From the NCBI RefSeq assembly GCF_004366635.1, contig NZ_SORN01000002.1:372001-436000 (forward strand): a stretch of DNA of 64,000 bases. Reading direction: 5' to 3'. The translations under genes were made by a program, and so were the position numbers. Below are positions 60,028 through 64,000 of the stretch, piece by piece; position 1 is the stretch's first letter; every line of letters begins with the position of its first letter. A model generated the notes under the pieces. That model saw only the letters and a program-made list of their open reading frames with translations, was not told the origin of the DNA and searched no databases. Source of the DNA: Roseinatronobacter bogoriensis DSM 18756. GTDB lineage: Bacteria; Pseudomonadota; Alphaproteobacteria; Rhodobacterales; Rhodobacteraceae.

Positions 60028-61236
60028 ATGACAAATGCAAGGGATATATGGCACCGCATGGACACGGGACAGAAAGTCTCGGGTGTTGCGCATATTGGCC
60101 TGATTGTCTGGGTTATGCTCTTTGACATTTTTCAGGCCCCCGACAGGAATACGGCAATTCCTGTCACCGATGTATCACTTATCTCGACCGAAGAATTCGC
60201 AGCGCTCAGCGGCCCCCGACCGGATGCCGCCCCAGAACCAGAGCCACAACCGACACCCCCGGTTGTTACCGCGCCTGAACCTGCACCAGAGCCTGCACCC
60301 GCGCCAGAACCTGAAATCAGCGCGCCAGAACCGGTACAACCCGAACCAACGCCCGCACCTGCGCCAGAGCCCGAACCTGCGCCAGAGCCGCAACCGGCAG
60401 AGCAAGCGAGCGGGGTCATTTTCTCGCCGATGCCCGCCCCCGGCGTCAGCGCGCGCCCCCGTCCGCGCCCTGTGGACCGTGTCGCCCCGACGCCAAGCGA
60501 CACCCCCCCAGAGGATGCGCAGATCGATATCGCTGCGCAGCCAGCGGCACAGCCTGATGCCGAAGCAGACACCCAGCTTCCAGAAGAAGAACAGGCTGAA
60601 ACCGCACCGCCAGAGGCGACGACCGAGATCGTGACAGAAGCAACCGAAACCGAAGAAGGGGCCACCGAACGCGCAGCGGCGGCACCGACCATCAGTTCAC
60701 GCCCACGCACCCGGCCAGATCGCCCGACCCCACCCCCTGCGCAGACTGCCGAAGCACCCCCGGAGCCCCAACCGGCGCCGACACCTGCACCAACGCCCGA
60801 ACCTGAACCAGCACCGACACCTGCGCCCCAGCCTGACCCGACGGATGCAATTGCCGAAGCCTTGGCGGCAGCTTTGTCGCAAGAACAACCTAGCAGCCCT
60901 GCGTCAAGCTCTGCCGGGCTCAGCTCGTCCGAGGCTGACGGCTTGCGGCTGGCCATTCAGCAGTGTTGGAACGTGGGCGTCCTTTCAACCGATGCGCAAC
61001 AAGTGACTGTGACCGTTGCGTTTTCCATGACGCCTTCAGCCCGGCATGAACAGGGCAGCATTCGGATCGTCTCGGCGTCGGGTGGAACCGAAACTGCGAT
61101 TCAGCAGGCATTTGACGCAGCACGCCGCGCCATCATACGTTGTGAAGGCGACGGTTATGGATTGCCTGCCGAAAAATACGACGCGTGGCGCGATATTGAA
61201 ATTACGTTCAACCCCGAAGGGATGAGGCTCAGATGA
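60028..61236 (+). CDS. tolA: TolA-like protein with Pro/Glu/Ala-rich stalk
   Basis: A 402-residue protein. Transmembrane helix near residues 20-40, then a long low-complexity stalk rich in Pro, Glu and Ala (about 60-280) in place of the helical stalk of E. coli TolA, then a C-terminal domain (LRLAIQQCWNVGVL, then AFDAARRAIIRC) like TolA domain III. It links the inner membrane to Pal and TolB. Start at 60028 is not certain; an ATG at 60058 fits relatives equally well. Overlaps tolB as ATGA. Confidence 0.85.
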   Translation: MTNARDIWHRMDTGQKVSGVAHIGLIVWVMLFDIFQAPDRNTAIPVTDVSLISTEEFAALSGPRPDAAPEPEPQPTPPVVTAPEPAPEPAPAPEPEISAPEPVQPEPTPAPAPEPEPAPEPQPAEQASGVIFSPMPAPGVSARPRPRPVDRVAPTPSDTPPEDAQIDIAAQPAAQPDAEADTQLPEEEQAETAPPEATTEIVTEATETEEGATERAAAAPTISSRPRTRPDRPTPPPAQTAEAPPEPQPAPTPAPTPEPEPAPTPAPQPDPTDAIAEALAAALSQEQPSSPASSSAGLSSSEADGLRLAIQQCWNVGVLSTDAQQVTVTVAFSMTPSARHEQGSIRIVSASGGTETAIQQAFDAARRAIIRCEGDGYGLPAEKYDAWRDIEITFNPEGMRLR

Positions 61237-62558
61237 CCCGGCTTTTTCACGTTCTGCCTGCGCTTTTTTTGGTTTGGTTTGCAGCATTTGCTGCAACCCT
61301 GCCCGCTCAGGCACAACCGTTGCGCTTGCAGATCACCGAGGGTGTGATCGAACCCATGCCCTTCGCGATGCCCGCATTCGTCCCTGAAAACAGTGCGGGC
61401 AACCAGTATTCCGAAGCCCTGGCGCGCGTTGTGTCTGCCAACTTGACGAATACGGGCCTGTTTCGCGAAATCCCGCGTTCGGCGCATCTTGGTCGTATCT
61501 CCAGCTTTGATGCCAGCGTGAATTATTCGGACTGGCGCGCCATCAATACGCAGGCATTGATCACCGGGGCCGTGTCCGTGTCGGGCAATCGCATGAATGT
61601 AAAATTCCGCCTGTTTGATGTGCTGTCGGGCCAGCAGATCGGTGAAGGTTTGCAATTTGGCGGCAGTACCGACAACTGGCGGCGCATGGCGCATAAAGTT
61701 TCAGACGCTGTCTATAGCCGGATCACCGGCGAAGGCGGCTATTTTGACAGCCGGGTTGTGTTCATCTCGGAATCCGGGTCGCGTGGCAACCGCACCAAGC
61801 GACTGGCGATCATGGATCAGGATGGCGAGAATATGCAATATCTGACCGATGGTCGCGCGCTTGTTCTAGGGCCTCGGATGTCCGCTTCGGGCGACCGGAT
61901 CATCTACACCACTTACGAGACAGGCTCTCCGCGGATCGCGCTGATGAACACCCAGACTGGCCAACGCCAGCTTGTGGGCGATATTCCCGGTGCAATGACA
62001 TTCTCGCCGCGTTTCTCGCCTGATGGTCGCTCGCTGGTTTTCTCGGCTGCGCGGGGTGGCAACACGGACCTGTATCGCATGGATATCAGTTCCGGCCAGA
62101 TCCAGCAGCTGACCTCGTCGCCATCCATTGCCACGGCACCCAGCTTTTCCCCCGATGGGCGCTTCATCACCTTTGAATCCGACCGCTCGGGCACCAGCCA
62201 GATCTATGTCATGCCCGCAAACGGCGGCGAGGCGCGGCGCATCAGCTTTGGGCAGGGGCGCTATTCAACCCCGGTCTGGTCACCGCGCGGTGACCTGATC
62301 GCCTTTACCAAATCCAATGCGGGTCGGTTCCATATCGGCGTGATGCGCACAGATGGCAGTGAAGAACGCCTGCTCACGGCCTCGTTTCTTGACGAAGGGC
62401 CAACATGGTCGCCAAATGGTCGCGTCGTAAAATTCACCCGGGAAGCGCAAGGTGGCGATCCGGCATTGTTCTCTGTCGATATCACTGGCCGAAACCTGCG
62501 CCGTGTGCCCACACCCGGCCCGGCGTCTGACCCGGCTTGGGGCCCGCTTCTACCCTGA
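61233..62558 (+). CDS. tolB: Tol-Pal system protein TolB
   Basis: A 441-residue periplasmic protein: signal peptide (cleavage near AQAQ), N-terminal domain (to about 165) and a six-bladed propeller with recurring FSPDGR, SPRGDLIAF and WSPNGR motifs. Binds Pal and TolA. Starts inside the tolA stop codon (ATGA). Confidence 0.97.
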   Translation: MTRLFHVLPALFLVWFAAFAATLPAQAQPLRLQITEGVIEPMPFAMPAFVPENSAGNQYSEALARVVSANLTNTGLFREIPRSAHLGRISSFDASVNYSDWRAINTQALITGAVSVSGNRMNVKFRLFDVLSGQQIGEGLQFGGSTDNWRRMAHKVSDAVYSRITGEGGYFDSRVVFISESGSRGNRTKRLAIMDQDGENMQYLTDGRALVLGPRMSASGDRIIYTTYETGSPRIALMNTQTGQRQLVGDIPGAMTFSPRFSPDGRSLVFSAARGGNTDLYRMDISSGQIQQLTSSPSIATAPSFSPDGRFITFESDRSGTSQIYVMPANGGEARRISFGQGRYSTPVWSPRGDLIAFTKSNAGRFHIGVMRTDGSEERLLTASFLDEGPTWSPNGRVVKFTREAQGGDPALFSVDITGRNLRRVPTPGPASDPAWGPLLP

Positions 62559-62598
62559 TCCTGAACCATAACCACAAACCTTCTGAGGGACCAACTTC

Positions 62599-63138
62599 AT
62601 GACCTTGACGTCAAAAACACTCCTTGTCCTTGCAGCGCTCGCGCTTGCGGCCTGTAACAACCCGCGCGCCGGTGGTTCCTTCGGGGGCGGCGGCGCTGAT
62701 GGCTTTGGCGGCCCTGGCGGCTTCAATGATGGCGGCATCAGCGTCGGCAACCTTGGCGACCCGAATGACCCCAATTCCATCGCGCATTTCCAGCAGCGAA
62801 TCGGTGATCGGGTGTTCTTTACGGTCGACAGTTCCAGCCTGAATGATGAGGCGCGCTCCACATTGAATGGGCAGGCCCGTTGGCTGACCTCGAACCCGCA
62901 ATACTCCATCATCATCGAGGGCCACGCGGATGAACGCGGCACGCGCGAATATAACGTGGCGCTAGGCGAGCGGCGCGCCAATGCAGTCATGCAGTATCTG
63001 GTCAGCCAGGGGGTCAGTGCCAACCGCCTGCGCACCGTCAGCTATGGCAAGGAACGCCCGGTCGAGGCCTGTGCTGCACAGCGCTGCTGGGATGTGAACC
63101 GCCGTTCGGTAACGACCGTTTCCGGCGTGTCCAGCTAA
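62599..63138 (+). CDS. pal: Peptidoglycan-associated lipoprotein Pal
   Basis: A 179-residue outer-membrane lipoprotein. Lipobox LAAC (Cys19), a glycine-rich linker, then an OmpA-like peptidoglycan-binding domain with IIEGHADERGTREYNVALGERRANAV. Anchors the outer membrane to peptidoglycan. Confidence 0.97.
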   Translation: MTLTSKTLLVLAALALAACNNPRAGGSFGGGGADGFGGPGGFNDGGISVGNLGDPNDPNSIAHFQQRIGDRVFFTVDSSSLNDEARSTLNGQARWLTSNPQYSIIIEGHADERGTREYNVALGERRANAVMQYLVSQGVSANRLRTVSYGKERPVEACAAQRCWDVNRRSVTTVSGVSS

Positions 63139-63142
63139 GCCC

Positions 63143-63937
63143 ATGCGCCTGATCCGTATTATTGCAGTCGCTTGTCTTGTGTCGGGGCCCGTTCTGGCCC
63201 CGGCACAGGCTGACACCGTGGCCGATCTGCGCGCAGAACTGACCGCGCTAAGCGGGGTTGTGGCGGATCTTGCGCGTGAATTGTCGTCAGGCAGCGCGGA
63301 ATCGCAGCCTGACTTTGACGGTGCGCTTATCGACCGGGTGGAACGCATCCGCGAAGAACTTGCACGCCTGACAGGACGCGCAGAAGAGCTGGAATTCCGC
63401 ATTCGTCGCACAATAGACGAGGCGTCCAACCGTCTGGGCGATCTGGAATTTCGCATGACGGAACTGGAGGGCGGCGATACGTCGGCACTGCCTCCGACGC
63501 GCCCGCTCGACGGCGGCGGGCAGCCTTCAGTGAACGATGATGCGCCGCAACTGGCCGCAGGGGAGCAATCTGCATTCGACTCTGCGCGGGCCTTGGCCGA
63601 AGAAGGCAGCCACGATGCGGCCGCCGATGCCTTGAAACAGTTTCTGGAATTCTATCCCGGCAGCCCGCTTGGGGCCGATGCCAGTATATTGCTGGGTGAA
63701 ATGCACCGCGCACGCGGCGCTGAAACGGATGCAGCGCGCGTCTATCTCAACTTGTATCTGGCGGATCCGGATGGTGAAGACGCACCGCGCGCCTTGTTGG
63801 CCCTAGGCGAGAGCCTTGGTCGGCTTGAGCAGCGCGGAGAGGCCTGCATCATGCTTGACGAATTGCTGGACCGGTTTGCCACAAGTTCGCAAGCCGCCGA
63901 GGCAAGCGAAGCGCGCGCGCGCCTGTCCTGCCCTTGA
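63143..63937 (+). CDS. ybgF: Tol-Pal system protein YbgF (CpoB)
   Basis: A 264-residue periplasmic protein. Signal peptide, an N-terminal coiled coil (about residues 25-115) that trimerises, and a C-terminal TPR domain (ADALKQFLEFYPGSPLGADASILLGEM). Regulates PBP1B with TolA in E. coli. Its stop overlaps tilS. Confidence 0.93.
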   Translation: MRLIRIIAVACLVSGPVLAPAQADTVADLRAELTALSGVVADLARELSSGSAESQPDFDGALIDRVERIREELARLTGRAEELEFRIRRTIDEASNRLGDLEFRMTELEGGDTSALPPTRPLDGGGQPSVNDDAPQLAAGEQSAFDSARALAEEGSHDAAADALKQFLEFYPGSPLGADASILLGEMHRARGAETDAARVYLNLYLADPDGEDAPRALLALGESLGRLEQRGEACIMLDELLDRFATSSQAAEASEARARLSCP

Positions 63938-64000
63938 GCACGCCGAAGCCGGATCTGACCGCGCGTTTTGCGCAGGCGATGGAGTGCCTTGCGCCCGAAC
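63934..64000 (+). CDS. tilS: Start of tRNA(Ile)-lysidine synthetase (partial)
   Basis: The first 22 codons of a gene that runs out of the window. A TTG overlaps the ybgF stop codon (TTGA); the next in-frame ATG is at 63979. The order pal-ybgF-tilS is the basis for the call; the visible residues alone do not identify it. Confidence 0.5.
   Translation, partial: MSTPKPDLTARFAQAMECLAPE

Noticed and set aside
60226..60420. Tandem repeat array in tolA
   Set aside because: Pro/Glu/Ala codons recur because the stalk is low-complexity; the units are irregular and no separate element is implied.

Overview
The window reads as chromosome from a Rhodobacteraceae-type alphaproteobacterium (Rhodobacter/Roseobacter relatives). 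Supporting signs are GC-rich coding with GC-rich third positions, a crotonyl-CoA carboxylase/reductase, an FnrL-type TTGAT-N4-ATCAA box, a SqrR-like sulfide sensor, a LuxR/LuxI pair, and gene orders common in this group: infA-maf-RNase G-yacG-tRNA-Phe, lepB-rnc-era, mreBCD-mrdA-rodA and ybgC-tolQRAB-pal-ybgF-tilS. No phage, insertion sequence, CRISPR array or rRNA operon is visible. The genus assignment is inference.

Layout. 1-2.6 kb: the end of a corrinoid protein, fpr, an Lrp-type regulator and an SH3-like exported protein. 2.6-7.6 kb: a putrescine/guanidino-compound catabolic block (agmatinase-family ureohydrolase, amine oxidase-like flavoprotein, class III aminotransferase, GntR regulator). 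7.7-13.6 kb: gcdH, radA, cvpA-purF, a DUF1284 protein and bioY. 13.8-15.1 kb: rpsF-rpsR-rplI. 15.2-18.3 kb: a sulfide-sensing ArsR regulator with a YeeE/YedE transporter, then a convergent creatinase. 18.5-23.4 kb: UPF0262 and a low-molecular-weight phosphatase, a tightly overlapped NTF2-like/GNAT/nitrilase trio, then infA-maf-RNase G-yacG and tRNA-Phe. 23.8-29.5 kb: ndk, a PlsB-like acyltransferase, ccr, a RecD-like helicase and a stand-alone RAM-domain protein. 29.5-37.6 kb, minus strand: TIGR02186 with TauE/SafE, a BMP-type nucleoside ABC importer, and rimI-tsaB-nfuA. 37.7-42.2 kb: threonine aldolase, a small lipoprotein, DUF1491 and era-rnc-lepB. 42.3-51.4 kb: leuA with a leucine-rich leader peptide, then mreBCD-mrdA-rodA-ghrA. 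51.6-55.8 kb: luxI and luxR, and glcB. 55.9-64 kb: a Sel1-repeat protein, an unknown gene, an SDR, and the Tol-Pal operon running into tilS at the right edge.

How the genes connect. GcdH makes crotonyl-CoA, Ccr reductively carboxylates it to ethylmalonyl-CoA, and malate synthase G condenses glyoxylate with acetyl-CoA; together these touch glutarate degradation and the ethylmalonyl-CoA route of acetate assimilation. The ureohydrolase and the creatinase both release urea from nitrogen-rich organic compounds. The mre/mrd and tol-pal blocks cover cell-wall elongation and envelope constriction.

The strongest non-coding observations are a leucine attenuator in front of leuA whose leader peptide is predicted to be leaderless, a consensus FnrL box between fpr and the Lrp gene, a palindromic operator beside the promoter of the putrescine-type aminotransferase, a SqrR-type operator over the promoter of the sulfide regulator, and an inverted repeat between luxR and luxI. 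No clearly new large system is visible; the NTF2-like/GNAT/nitrilase trio is the best candidate for an uncharacterised pathway.
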